From an uncultured Eggerthella sp. (GTDB taxonomy: Bacteria; Actinomycetota; Coriobacteriia; Coriobacteriales; Eggerthellaceae), in NCBI GenBank assembly GCA_900542065.1, contig UQLU01000004.1, positions 62,001-126,000 of the forward strand: 64,000 nt of DNA. The letters run 5' to 3'. Below, in pieces: positions 35,227 through 45,300 of the stretch (its first letter is position 1; the number at the start of each line of letters is the position of its first letter). The notes beneath the pieces are model-generated. The model was not told the origin of the DNA. It made no database searches and saw only the letters and a program-made list of their open reading frames with translations. Position numbers and translations under genes: made by a program.

Positions 35227-35256
35227 GCTCCTGATTGCAAGGTCGGACTATCTCCT

Positions 35257-36177
35257 CTAAGCAGCTGGAGAAGAACAAGCATCCGACCCACAACATGAAG
35301 CTATATCCTTGGACACTATGATTTCTGATTTAGAAGGATCCGCCACGTTGTCTTCGAAAATAATCTGGCTAATTGAATTCGCTTCAATTCTGCCTGACAA
35401 AGGATTCTTAACACTATCAATATGGCTACAAACTTTCGCCTGAACTTCACTACGCTCAAACGAAAGATCGCAATCTTCCATAGTGCAGTCTTCAAGTATC
35501 AGGCCCTTGCAATAGCAAAATGGCTGAGTTCCCTTTATGTGGCATCGTACCAACCGAAGATTCTCTGAATACCAAGCAAGATATTCACCTTCAAGAACAC
35601 TGTCATAGACGGTGACATCTTTAGCATGCCAAAATGCATCTTTGGTCTTGAAGCGAGAATCCCTTACTTCCATATTCTCAACGTATTGGAAAGAATATTT
35701 AGCATTCATAGTAAGGTTATCTACCTTGACGTTTTTACATTCAAAGAACGGATACTCAGAAACAAGAGAACTATTACGGATTTCTACACCGCGGCAACGC
35801 CACGCAAATTCCGAAGATTCAATTTCGCAAGAATTAAGTCGCACATCCTGGCATTCACGAAGAGCTTTAATTCCATGCAGGGTACACGCTTCGATATTCA
35901 GATTCTTGTCATACCATAATGCCGCACGACATGTTTCAGGCATTGAACAGTGCTTCATAGCGCCGTTAACAACATGCCAAAGAGGATAGCGCAAGCGCAA
36001 GTCACATTGATTTAACTCAATATTACGTGACTCCTTTAATGCAGACTCGCCATCCGCTGGACCATCAAATACACAGGAAGAAACAACTGTATTGCGAAGA
36101 CCGTACAAAGCACGTTCTTCATCAAATGTTTGATTTTCAATAACCTGCATATCAGTTTTATTGATTACGGTATTCAC
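35257..36177 (-). CDS. DUF3737 family protein (right-handed beta-helix)
   Basis: A 306-residue protein built of short repeats such as RDSRFKTKDAFWHAKDVTVYDS, each with aromatic and Asn/Cys residues at regular places. This is the signature of a pentapeptide-like beta-helix. FDEERALYGLRN near the start and FDGPADGESALKE are the conserved DUF3737 motifs. The function of the family is unknown. GGGAG lies six bases before a GTG at 36177, chosen over an ATG 18 codons upstream. The C-terminus ends in CCGSDACSS. It converges on the P1 peptidase gene. Confidence 0.85.
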   Translation of the reverse strand: MNTVINKTDMQVIENQTFDEERALYGLRNTVVSSCVFDGPADGESALKESRNIELNQCDLRLRYPLWHVVNGAMKHCSMPETCRAALWYDKNLNIEACTLHGIKALRECQDVRLNSCEIESSEFAWRCRGVEIRNSSLVSEYPFFECKNVKVDNLTMNAKYSFQYVENMEVRDSRFKTKDAFWHAKDVTVYDSVLEGEYLAWYSENLRLVRCHIKGTQPFCYCKGLILEDCTMEDCDLSFERSEVQAKVCSHIDSVKNPLSGRIEANSISQIIFEDNVADPSKSEIIVSKDIASCCGSDACSSPAA

Positions 36178-36331
36178 AAGGCACTCCCTATAAAACAGCT
36201 TACTATGCACAACACTAAACTCCGCCCCCAAAATGATTCTTTGGTGACATAGTGTTTCTTATATAGTAGTCAAATGAAGCTGTTTTACAAATGCCTAGTT
36301 TCAATAGAGGTCTATGCCTAGAATGCATAAC

Positions 36332-36994
36332 TTAGCGCGGTCTACGAATCATCCTTCGCTCATAAACCTCAAAATCAGGAGAATGCAATTCATCGATTAA
36401 TTCAAAGTCTAAATGCTCATACATGTGCTGGAGTCTGTCAGCGTAGCAATCCAAATAGCAATTAAGGTTATGTTCATCAGCATACTTAAATATTGGCGTA
36501 AGCAGTTTACGAAGAGCCCCTGTACCTCGGGCTTGTGGATCCACAGCCCACGCATAGAAATATATATGGTCGTTGTCTTGTTCTAAAACACGCGCCCAAT
36601 CAAATTCTGAAATGGCTTCCATCTTTTGCGCCTGCGCATCAAGAAGTTCTAGCTCTTCCTTGGTTGCAGTTTCCAGGAAGTACTTACCTGATTGTTCTTC
36701 TATAGCACTATGAGTCATACCGCCCAGATCGCTATACAGATAACCTCCCGTAACTGCACTTAAATCAGGTAGCGCATATACACCCTGATAAGGCGCATGG
36801 CTGATCAGATCATCCATGAATACAGCATGCATAAGCTCTTCTTTGCGAGACTCAGACGTACCAATTTCATCAAGGGCACTAAGCCAGGTAATAAACCACA
36901 TCTCTTCCATGAAGCTTGTGCCCATCATTTTGGCAGCTTTACGCAAAAGATCGGTCTGGTTTGGCTGAATAGTAATTAGTCCTGGAAGTTCCAT
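36332..36994 (-). CDS. GNAT family N-acetyltransferase
   Basis: A 220-residue acetyl-CoA-dependent transferase. The C-terminal half holds the acetyl-CoA loop AVDPQARGTGALRKLL followed by the helix and the HLDFELIDE strand typical of GNAT proteins. The N-terminal half is longer than average and rich in Met and acidic residues, forming a substrate-specific cap. AGAAGGA precedes the ATG. Substrate unknown. Confidence 0.83.
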   Translation of the reverse strand: MELPGLITIQPNQTDLLRKAAKMMGTSFMEEMWFITWLSALDEIGTSESRKEELMHAVFMDDLISHAPYQGVYALPDLSAVTGGYLYSDLGGMTHSAIEEQSGKYFLETATKEELELLDAQAQKMEAISEFDWARVLEQDNDHIYFYAWAVDPQARGTGALRKLLTPIFKYADEHNLNCYLDCYADRLQHMYEHLDFELIDELHSPDFEVYERRMIRRPR

Positions 36995-37226
36995 GCGATA
37001 TCAATCCTTCTGAATTACCTTGATGCGAACAACGACTTAACGCACTTGATGCACTTGACGCACCCATCTTCTCACACTTTTAGAAACAAGTTCATTCTTG
37101 AGAAGTACTATGCGCTATTAAACTAGGCGCGATCTTAAACGCAATACTTCGTTATTCCCCATCTGTTTGTTTCTGTTGCTTTTCTTCTTAAAACAAGCCC
37201 TTTAGCTAACAGTTCACTATCAATTT
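36995..37226. other. non-coding stretch upstream of the hydroxyacyl-CoA dehydrogenase operator
   Basis: No gene is seen. Short tandem motifs such as acgcacttgatgcacttgac occur near 37040. The region presumably holds the GNAT promoter (minus strand) and part of the dehydrogenase promoter. Confidence 0.4.
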
Positions 37227-37265
37227 AAATGTTTCTAATTTAGAAACATTTTCTTCGAGTATAGA
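37227..37265 (+). promoter_or_regulatory. 25-bp palindromic operator and promoter of the hydroxyacyl-CoA dehydrogenase gene
   Basis: AAATGTTTCTAA (37227-37238), a central T and TTAGAAACATTT (37240-37251) are perfect complements. TATAGA (37260-37265) follows as a likely -10 element, so the palindrome covers the -35 region. This fits repression by a TetR-like dimer, possibly acyl-CoA responsive. Confidence 0.6.
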
Positions 37266-37301
37266 TAGAACATACAGAAACTCCCTATCAAGGAGGTCAT
37301 T

Positions 37302-38237
37302 ATGAACTTCAAAAAAGTTGTTGTAGCTGGAGGCGGAGTTCTCGGAAGTCAAATTGCCTTGCAAAGCGCCTACAAAGGATTCGACGTAACCATCTGGCTC
37401 AGAACCGATGCCTCTATCGATCGCGCTCGTCCAAAGCTTGAACGTTTTCGCGATATATATGTATCTACCCTCGAAGCAATGAAAACGAACTCTGCCGCCT
37501 ATGCGCGTGGCTTAGCAGATTCGCCTGATATTTCTGCTGAAGAAATAGATACCCTTAAACAGCAAGCGATTCAAGCTTATGAAAGCCTCACCCTTACCAC
37601 GAGCTACGAAGAAGCGTTTAAAGATGCTGATTTAGTTATTGAGGCAATCGCGGAAGATCCTGAACAAAAGATTGCATTTTACACAGAAGCCGCAAAGCAC
37701 CTACCAGAACACACCGTAGTGTGCACAAATTCTTCTACGATGCTGCCAAGTGCATTTGCTGATTACACTGGTCGCCCCGAAAAATATCTTGCTCTTCACT
37801 TTGCCAATGAAATTTGGTGCAATAACACTGCTGAAATAATGGGACATGCACGCACTGAACAGCGCTACTATGACCAGGTCGTTGAATTCGCAAAAGCAAT
37901 CGGTATGGTTCCACTCTGCCTAAAGAAGGAACAACCTGGATACATCTTGAACAGTATGTTGGTGCCTTTGCTCAATTCAGCAGAAATGCTTGCGGCAACA
38001 GGCGTTGCTGATATCGAAACTATCGACAAAACCTGGCGTCTTGGCACGGGCGCTCCTGTTGGGCCGTTTCAGATCTTGGATATTGTAGGGCTTACGACGG
38101 CATACAATGTCAATGCGCTCAACCCTGATTCGAAAAATCCCGACACTGTCGCAGGAAAAATTCAGGCAATGTTAAAGAGCTACATTGACGAAGGCAAACT
38201 TGGCGTTAACGCGGGTGAAGGATTCTACAAATATTAA
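37302..38237 (+). CDS. 3-hydroxyacyl-CoA dehydrogenase
   Basis: Single-function NAD-dependent enzyme of 311 residues oxidising or reducing 3-hydroxyacyl-CoA. The N-terminal Rossmann domain has VVVAGGGVLGSQIA. NSSTMLPS and HFANEIWCNNTAEIMGH are the catalytic region, with the usual Glu and His, and the C-terminal helical domain has PLLNSAEML and WRLGTGAPVGPFQILDIVG. AAGGAGG lies before the ATG. Controlled by the palindrome just upstream. It faces a BaiA-like reductase convergently, but no thiolase or CoA ligase is nearby, so the pathway (butyrate-type or fatty acid) is open. Confidence 0.92.
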   Translation: MNFKKVVVAGGGVLGSQIALQSAYKGFDVTIWLRTDASIDRARPKLERFRDIYVSTLEAMKTNSAAYARGLADSPDISAEEIDTLKQQAIQAYESLTLTTSYEEAFKDADLVIEAIAEDPEQKIAFYTEAAKHLPEHTVVCTNSSTMLPSAFADYTGRPEKYLALHFANEIWCNNTAEIMGHARTEQRYYDQVVEFAKAIGMVPLCLKKEQPGYILNSMLVPLLNSAEMLAATGVADIETIDKTWRLGTGAPVGPFQILDIVGLTTAYNVNALNPDSKNPDTVAGKIQAMLKSYIDEGKLGVNAGEGFYKY

Positions 38238-38294
38238 GCCGCCGTCAATACACTGGCCGCTCTCCATCAAACTACCGCACGCAACATATTAGAT

Positions 38295-38435
38295 GCTCGC
38301 TATCAAACCGCCCCCTAAGACAAAGCGTTCGCGCTCTAGTAAGCAACCCCCTGCAACAAAGTAGTAGCGCTCCAGCAAACCACCCCATAGCAAAGTATTC
38401 GCGCTCTACTGAAGCACCCCCGAAACAAAGTAGCC
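38295..38435. repeat. four degenerate 34-36 bp tandem repeats
   Basis: Units begin at 38295, 38331, 38367 and 38401, each opening GCGCTCTA-like and containing an A-rich stretch, ACCCCC and AACAAAGTA. The preceding bases 38255-38294 may be a further weaker copy. Similarity between units is partial, and there is no spacer-repeat alternation, so it is not a CRISPR array. Confidence 0.7.
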
Positions 38436-38461
38436 GCCCTTCTTACACGAAGGACGGCTAC
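38430..38461. terminator. strong hairpin, probably a bidirectional terminator
   Basis: GTAGCCGCCCTTC and GAAGGACGGCTAC pair with one mismatch over 13 bp around TTACAC. On the minus strand TTTGTTT follows, on the plus strand AAGTTTTAG. It lies between the convergent hydroxyacyl-CoA dehydrogenase and SDR genes. Confidence 0.7.
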
Positions 38462-38488
38462 AAGTTTTAGAAAAACAAATTCGGCTAC

Positions 38489-38555
38489 TTTTTTGCGCAA
38501 GGGACTTATCAACTTTTAAATGTGAGACAAGCCGACAACTTGCATGCGCAAAAAA
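38489..38555. repeat. 11-bp inverted repeat with T/A runs before the SDR stop
   Basis: TTTTTTGCGCA (38489-38499) and TGCGCAAAAAA (38545-38555) are perfect complements 45 bases apart. Together with the 38430 hairpin they form a nested structured 3' region downstream of the minus-strand SDR gene. Confidence 0.5.
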
Positions 38556-38565
38556 GCTTTAGCAG

Positions 38566-39321
38566 TTATGCGCGGGCCAAACCATCAACAGACAATACAA
38601 CGCCAGTTACATAGCTAGCCAAGTCAGATGCCAAGAACAAATAAGCGTTAGCGATATCTTCAGGTTCACCCATTCGACCCAAAGGAATAGAAGCGATCAA
38701 TGGCTTGATCATTTCCTCTGGCAAAACATCAACCATATCGGTATGAGTAATACCAGGTGCTACCGCATTTACACGAATGTTATCAGGCGCCAATTCACGA
38801 CCAAGCGACTTCGTTAAGCCATTAACAGCAAACTTTGACGTAGGATATGCGCAACCAGAAGGCTGACCATAAATGCTAACCATAGAAGAGGTGTTAATAA
38901 TTACACCACCACCCTGTTCCTTCATGATAGGAGCAACTGCGTGGCAACAATAGAAGGCAGCATTAACATTGAGCTCCATGGTCTTCTTGAACGCCTCGGG
39001 GTCATATTCGTAAATTGATTCACGCACAGAAACACCAGCATTGTTGCCAAGAATATCAATGCGACCAAATGCTTCCTTCACCTTTGCAAATTCTGATGCA
39101 ATAGACTCTGGATCAGAAAGGTCAGGAGTAATACCCATTACAGGATAATCAGGGTTGATTTCGCGAAGCTTAGCCAATGCCTTATCGACCGTTTCCTGAC
39201 GAGAACCACAAAGTGCAACATTCGCGCCATTCTCTAAATACTTCTTTACGATAGCAAAGCCAATACCGCGTGTGCCGCCGGTGATAATAGCGGTTTTACC
39301 TTCGAGCAAGTTCAAGTTCAT
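38566..39321 (-). CDS. short-chain dehydrogenase/reductase resembling BaiA 3-alpha-hydroxysteroid dehydrogenase or FabG
   Basis: A 251-residue classical SDR: cofactor loop TGGTRGIG, NNAGVS, an INTSS serine, catalytic YPTSK and GITHTDM. Several stretches resemble the bile-acid enzyme BaiA more than FabG, notably ITGGTRGIGFAIVKKYLENGA and YLFLASDLAS near the C-terminus. AAAGGGG precedes the ATG. It converges on the hydroxyacyl-CoA dehydrogenase gene. Other bai genes are absent, so steroid, fatty-acyl or polyol substrates are all possible. Confidence 0.85.
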   Translation of the reverse strand: MNLNLLEGKTAIITGGTRGIGFAIVKKYLENGANVALCGSRQETVDKALAKLREINPDYPVMGITPDLSDPESIASEFAKVKEAFGRIDILGNNAGVSVRESIYEYDPEAFKKTMELNVNAAFYCCHAVAPIMKEQGGGVIINTSSMVSIYGQPSGCAYPTSKFAVNGLTKSLGRELAPDNIRVNAVAPGITHTDMVDVLPEEMIKPLIASIPLGRMGEPEDIANAYLFLASDLASYVTGVVLSVDGLARA

Positions 39322-39540
39322 AGCAACCCCTTTCCGCTTGGGTATTTCAACAGTGTGTTGAACTTTTATTGAGTGTAGAACTTTTATCCATTAAGCAAGG
39401 CAGTGATGCACGTATACTAGGCGGATGACTGAAAAATGCTTGTGAAAGACACGTCAACATCGAAAGATACTCGCGAAAGATACATCAAACGTTAAATGAT
39501 GCTCGCAAAAGACGTACCTGATACTGAAAGATATTGAAAT

Positions 39541-40671
39541 ATGGATTATCAAAACGTAAATACAAAGTCCGCTACACATTCGAAAGTATTCCTTGCTTTA
39601 ACTGCTTTATTAGTCGGCGTGCTATGTCTAGTTCCCTTATGCGGATGCTCAGAAAAGGTTGACTACGGGCAATACACTGCTGAGCCATCAAGTGAATACC
39701 AAAACACCAAAAACACCGTTGATTCTTCGACAGGAGAAATCGTTTCAGTATCTGCCCCTGAAGGTGGTCAGCCTTCACTTGCAGACATCCCAGAATATGA
39801 AGGCGATCCTTATATAGAAGTAAACAATAATGAGCCCTCTTTTACTGAAGCTGAAAAAAATGCTGAATCTTTTGAAAGCTATTCCGATCTTGACTATGAA
39901 GGCCGCTGTGGAACGGCATTTGCGCTGGTCGGAGAAGGAACCATGCCAACTGAAAAACGTGGCAATATTAGCGACGTAAAACCTACTGGCTGGCACAGTG
40001 TTCGCTACGATTTCGTTGACGGAGAGAGCCTCTACAATCGTTGCCATTTGCTCGGTTATAAGTTGACGGGTGAAAACGCCAACGAGGAAAACCTTATTAC
40101 GGGCACACGCTATATGAATACCGAAGGCATGCTGCCTTTTGAAGATGAAATAGATGCCTATGTTGACGAAACCGACAATCACGTACTGTATCGTGTAACC
40201 CCTTTGTTCTATGAAGACGAACTCGTAGCTCGAGGCGTTCACATGGAAGGCTACTCTGTCGAGGACAACGGTGAAGGCGTAAGCTTTAATGTGTATTGTT
40301 ACAACGTCCAACCTGGAGTTGGAATTGATTACGAAACAGGCGATAACTGGGAAGATCCTTCGACCATTCAATACAATTCATCAAGCTATTGGGATAGCCA
40401 AAATTCTCAATACCATTCTCAGGGCAATGACAATTCCTACTACAATCACCATTCTCAGAACTACAATGCTGAAAATAACAGTTCTTATCAAAATGGAACC
40501 CATGACAATTCAGAGCAAGACTACGTTTTAAACACGAACTCTAAGAAATTCCACTACTCATGGTGTGATTCCGTTGAGGACACCAGCGCTCGAAACAAAG
40601 AGGATTATTACAGAACTCGAGACGAGCTAATTTCTGAGGGATACGAGCCCTGCGGCACCTGCAACCCTTAA
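39541..40671 (+). CDS. secreted DNA/RNA non-specific endonuclease lipoprotein
   Basis: A 376-residue exported nuclease. A signal peptide ends in the lipobox LCGC (Cys near residue 37). The core, around residues 125-265, belongs to the Endonuclease_NS_2 group with NRCHLLGYKLTG, where the His is catalytic, and ENLITGTRYMN holding the metal-binding Asn. A Ser/Asn/Tyr/His-rich linker follows. The C-terminal domain, about 50 residues, has KFHYSWCDSV and GYEPCGTCNP, a Cys/His zinc-like module often attached to such nucleases. No good ribosome site is seen, only GAAAGA 10 bases upstream. A role in nutrient scavenging or biofilm DNA is likely. Confidence 0.88.
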   Translation: MDYQNVNTKSATHSKVFLALTALLVGVLCLVPLCGCSEKVDYGQYTAEPSSEYQNTKNTVDSSTGEIVSVSAPEGGQPSLADIPEYEGDPYIEVNNNEPSFTEAEKNAESFESYSDLDYEGRCGTAFALVGEGTMPTEKRGNISDVKPTGWHSVRYDFVDGESLYNRCHLLGYKLTGENANEENLITGTRYMNTEGMLPFEDEIDAYVDETDNHVLYRVTPLFYEDELVARGVHMEGYSVEDNGEGVSFNVYCYNVQPGVGIDYETGDNWEDPSTIQYNSSSYWDSQNSQYHSQGNDNSYYNHHSQNYNAENNSSYQNGTHDNSEQDYVLNTNSKKFHYSWCDSVEDTSARNKEDYYRTRDELISEGYEPCGTCNP

Positions 40672-40757
40672 ACAAAACGCATACACAACCATGCAAGAAT
40701 TGCATAATGACTCTAAGCCACCAAAGATATAATTAAGTTACAATTTGTTATGTAATG

Positions 40758-40769
40758 AAACGTACGTTT
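40758..40769. promoter_or_regulatory. palindrome and repeat half-site upstream of the DUF362 gene
   Basis: AAACGTACGTTT is a perfect 12-bp palindrome, and AAACGTAC recurs at 40800-40807. Between the two lies a small AGCG/CGCT stem. A possible regulator site ahead of the gene at 40864. Confidence 0.35.
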
Positions 40770-40863
40770 TAAGAAAGCGCGGATTAACGCTGTATTTTTA
40801 AACGTACTTACACTATCTATACAATTTGCTGATATAGGCTTTTCATATCTTAGGAGGTTCATT

Positions 40864-41865
40864 ATGTCTGAGATAATTACTCCTGGCACTGGTGGCAATC
40901 GCCATATTCCTTACAACGAACGCACGGGAAATGAATCTGTTGTTTATTTCACACGCGATCTTTCCGCTGAAGGATTAAAGAAAATCTATGAGCGCGTAAA
41001 CGACAATATGACTGGCAAGGTTGCAATTAAACTGCATACAGGCGAGCAACATGGCCCTAATATTATCCCCCGCCCTTGGGTAGAAAACCTTATTAAGACA
41101 GACCTACCTAATGCAACCATCGTTGAAACCAATACCTACTACGAAGGCGACCGTTACACCACCGAGCAGCACCGCGAAACGCTTCAGGTAAATGGCTGGA
41201 CCTTCTGTCCCGTTGACATCATGGACGAAGATGGAACGGTTAATTTGCCTGTTAAAAACGGCAAATGGTTTACCTATATGGCAATGGGTAAAAACATAAT
41301 GAATTACGATTCCTTGTTTGTGCTTACTCACTTTAAGGGTCACACCAAAGGTGGTTTTGGCGGTTCTGCTAAAAACATTGGCATTGGATGCGCTGATGGC
41401 CGTATTGGTAAAGCAATGATCCACACCACGCCTAGCTCTGATGATATGTGGGACATTTCCGAAGAAGAATTCATGGAACGAATGATGGAATCCGCTAAGG
41501 CGGTAGTCGACCACTTCGACGATAACATCACGTTCGTTAATGTTATGCGCAACATGTCTGTCTCTTGCGATTGCGAAGGCACTGCAGCAGAACCTGTGAT
41601 AACGCCCAACGTTGGTATTTTGGCATCAAAAGATATTTGCGCCATTGATACCGCTTGTGTTGATTTGGTATATGCCATGAAGGAAGAAGATCGCAAAGCT
41701 TTAGTTGAACGCATGGAAACACGTCATGGCCTACGTCAGCTTACCTATATGCATGAACTTGGCATGGGCAACAATCGCTATCAGCTTATCGACATCGACA
41801 ATGATGACAAAGTAATCAGTGCAGAGGAAGCAGTTGCTGATGTTGTTCCCTTTGTCGCAGACTAA
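40864..41865 (+). CDS. DUF362 domain-containing protein
   Basis: A 333-residue cytoplasmic protein. VAIKLHTGEQHGPNIIPRPWV, ETNTYYEGDRYTTEQHRE and THFKGHTKGGFGGSAKNIGIGC are the conserved DUF362 blocks. Unlike many relatives it has no attached 4Fe-4S ferredoxin motif. The function of the family is unsettled; links to redox or cofactor chemistry have been proposed. AGGAGG precedes the ATG at optimal distance and a strong terminator follows, so it is a single-gene unit. Confidence 0.87.
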   Translation: MSEIITPGTGGNRHIPYNERTGNESVVYFTRDLSAEGLKKIYERVNDNMTGKVAIKLHTGEQHGPNIIPRPWVENLIKTDLPNATIVETNTYYEGDRYTTEQHRETLQVNGWTFCPVDIMDEDGTVNLPVKNGKWFTYMAMGKNIMNYDSLFVLTHFKGHTKGGFGGSAKNIGIGCADGRIGKAMIHTTPSSDDMWDISEEEFMERMMESAKAVVDHFDDNITFVNVMRNMSVSCDCEGTAAEPVITPNVGILASKDICAIDTACVDLVYAMKEEDRKALVERMETRHGLRQLTYMHELGMGNNRYQLIDIDNDDKVISAEEAVADVVPFVAD

Positions 41866-41945
41866 ATGTTGGTTTTCGACAAACGGTTCAATACCAATAC
41901 AGCCACTTAGTCAAGCGTTTTATTAAGCTACTGAGTTCCATTCAT

Positions 41946-41977
41946 GCCGAGATCATTCATTGATCTCGGCTTTTTAT
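41946..41977 (+). terminator. intrinsic terminator of the DUF362 gene
   Basis: A 10-bp perfect stem GCCGAGATCA / TGATCTCGGC around TTCAT is followed by TTTTTATT. Confidence 0.93.
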
Positions 41978-42241
41978 TGCAAAAATGCGCACCACCCTGC
42001 AGAAAAATCCCGAAAGTGAGTGACTACCTATCTTAGAGTGAAACCTTACAGAAGAATTGGTGCAACGTACGCATCATTTTTTGTACCGAACCAGTATTTA
42101 GAAGAAAAATTCCGCCATTAAATTATTTCGCGTAAGAAAAAGTCTCTCACAAACGGCATTTTTCTACAGGGACACCCCAAAAATCGCAAAAAAGTAGTAA
42201 TCAGCTACGCAAGAACGACTTCGCAGGAGCGTTCACTAAAA
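41978..42241. other. non-coding stretch between two terminators
   Basis: Between the DUF362 terminator and the carB terminator there is no open frame of note. A-rich runs and short repeats are present, but no RNA gene or promoter could be recognised. Confidence 0.45.
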
Positions 42242-42276
42242 CAAAAAATAGTGGGCAGTTGAAAATCTGCCCACTA
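42242..42276 (-). terminator. intrinsic terminator of carB
   Basis: On the minus strand TAGTGGGCAG pairs perfectly with CTGCCCACTA over 10 bp, loop ATTTTCAA, followed by TTTTTTGTTTT. Confidence 0.92.
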
Positions 42277-42352
42277 CGTAAACTTGATATTTCTACAAGC
42301 GCTGATTTCAAATACTGACTATAAGCCGCTAGCGCATTTATAAGCAAGTACT

Positions 42353-45300
42353 CTATTTAATAGTTGCATGAATCTCTTGCAGCGAACGAACCTCAGATCC
42401 TTCACTAGTCTTAGATTCCTTAACACCCATTGCGGTTACATAAGCAGCAGCCAAAGTGGTCATGTAAGGAACATGATTCTTGATAGCAGACTTACGAATA
42501 TAGCTGTCATCTTCGTGACTTTCGGTGCTTGAAGCAGGTGTATTAACTACAATAGCAATCTCGCCGTTAGCAAGTGCATCCAAGATATCAGGACGGCCCT
42601 CGCCCAACTTGTTAATGTGCTCTGCTGCTACACCAGCCTCATTCAAAAGCTCGCACGTACCCTTAGTAGCAACCACGTTAAAGCCAGCATCAACAAATTC
42701 TTGTGCAACCTTAGCAGCTTCACCTTTATCGCGGTCACTTACGCTCATCAAAACCGTACCCTCTGATGGAATAGCGGTCTGAGTTGCTTCCTGTGCCTTC
42801 AGGAATGCCTCACCTACCGTGCTAGCAAGACCAAGAACCTCACCCGTAGAGCGCATCTCAGGACCAAGAACAGGGTCAACTTCAGGGAACATATTGAACG
42901 GGAATACCGCTTCCTTAACTCCGTAGTGAGAGAAGACGCTTTCATGAAGATCCGCCACAGGAGAAGGACGACCAGTGAATTCACGAGTAATAACATCAGT
43001 TGCAACCTGAACCATCTGAATGTTGCAAACCTTAGAAACCAAAGGAACCGTACGAGAGGCGCGAGGATTAGCCTCAAGAACATATACGGTGCCGTTTTCA
43101 ATAGCGTACTGAATATTCATCAGGCCACAAACATGCATCGCTTCGGCGATCTTGCGTGTGTAGTCCTTGATGGTTTCAAGATGCTGAGCATCGATATTGA
43201 CCGAAGGCAAAATACATGCAGAGTCACCAGAGTGAATACCAGCAAGCTCAATATGTTCCATAACTGCAGGAACAAAGGCATGAGCGCCGTCACAAATTGC
43301 GTCTGCCTCACACTCAAGCGCATGCTGTAAGAAACGGTCAATCAAAATTGGACGATCAGGCGTTACGCCAATTGCTGCCGCCATATAGCTACGCAAGGCA
43401 TCGTCGTCATACACAACTTCCATGCCACGGCCGCCCAGAACATATGAAGGACGAACCATAACTGGATAACCAATCTTATGAGCAGTATCCAGCGCCTCTT
43501 CAACCGTTACTGCCATACCAGCTTCTGGCATTGGAATGCCCAGCTCGTCCATAACCTCACGGAAGCGGTCACGATCTTCAGCCAAGTCGATAATCTCTGG
43601 ACTGGTACCTAAAATCTTAACGCCCGCGCGTTCTAGCTGGCTTGCCAAGTTCAATGGAGTCTGTCCGCCAAACTGAGCAATAACGCCTAATGGCTTTTCT
43701 TTTTCGTAGATGCTCAAAACATCTTCTGCCGTCAAAGGCTCGAAATACAACTTGTCTGATGTGTCGTAGTCGGTAGAAACCGTTTCAGGATTGCAGTTAA
43801 CAATGATGGTTTCAAAACCAAGCTTCTTCAAAGCAAGTGCTGCATGTACACAGCAGTAGTCGAATTCAATACCCTGACCAATGCGGTTAGGACCACCGCC
43901 CAAAATCATAATCTTGCGATTATCAGAAGCGGTGGAATGATCGGGTGCATTATAAGTTGAATAGTAGTAAGCGCTATCCTGCGTACCGCTTACATGTACA
44001 CCTTCCCATGCCTCAGTAATACCGAGACCAAGACGATAAGCGCGAATATCATCTTCAGGAATGTTAAGCAATTCTCCTAAGTAACGATCGGAGAAACCAT
44101 CCTTCTTAGCGGTTGCAAACTGTTCTTCTGGTAACTGTTCACCAGGATGCTCAGAAGCGTAAGCCAGAATAGCCTGCTCTTCTTCAACCAGTTCTTTCAT
44201 TTCCTGAATAAAGTGAACTTTAATCTTGGTAAGCTCATGCAGCTCTTCAACCGTTGCACCCTTACGCAGTGCTTCATACATAATAAACTGACGCTCAGAA
44301 GTTGCCGTATGCAACATAGCCAACAAATCGTCCAAGGACTTGTCGTTGAAGTCTTTCACAAAACCTAAACCATAGCGGTCTTTTTCAAGGGAACGAACTG
44401 CCTTCTGGAACGCTTCTTTGTAGGTTTTACCGATGGACATAACCTCGCCCACAGCGCGCATCTGGGTTCCAAGTTTGTCTTCAACGCCCTTGAACTTTTC
44501 GAATGCCCAACGAGCAAATTTCAATACAACATAGTCGCCACCCGCAACATATTTATCGAGCGTGCCATGTTTGCCACAAGGAATTTCGTCAAGCGTAATA
44601 CCTGTTGCCAACATTGCGGAAACAAATGCAATAGGAAAGCCTGTTGCCTTAGAAGCCAGAGCGGAAGAACGACTGGTACGAGGGTTAATCTCGATAATAA
44701 TGTCGCGGTCGGTCTTAGGATCGTGTGCCCACTGAACATTGCAGCCACCGATAACTTCAACCTTGTCGACAATCTTGTAGCTCTTTTCCTGCAAACGATC
44801 GATGGTTTCCTGAGCAATGGTTTGCATAGGAGCCGCACAGAAAGAGTCGCCCGTGTGAACGCCCATTGGGTCAATGTTTTCAATGGTGCAAACGGTAATC
44901 ATCTGGCCCTTTGAGTCGCGAACAACTTCGAACTCAAGTTCTTCCCAACCAAGAACACTTTCTTCAACCAGTACCTCAGTTACAGGAGAAGCGGCCAAAC
45001 CACGAGCCACAACGGTACGTAATTCGTCTACGTTGTAGACCAGGCCACCGCCCGTACCACCCATGGTGTAAGCAGGACGCAAAACACAGGGATAACCCAA
45101 GCGAGAAGCAATTTCTACTGCTTCTTCTACCGTATGGGAAACCTCAGAACGAGCCATTTCGATGCCAAGTTCTGCCATAGTGTCTTTGAAGGCCTGGCGG
45201 TCTTCGCCGCGTTCAATTGCGTCTACCTGAACACCGATAACTTTTACACCGTACTTATCCAAAACGCCAAGACTGGAAAGCTCTGCACATAAGTTCAAGG

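Noticed and set aside
38255..38435. Possible CRISPR array
   Set aside because: Units are adjacent and degenerate, with no identical repeat separated by unique spacers, and no cas genes are nearby.
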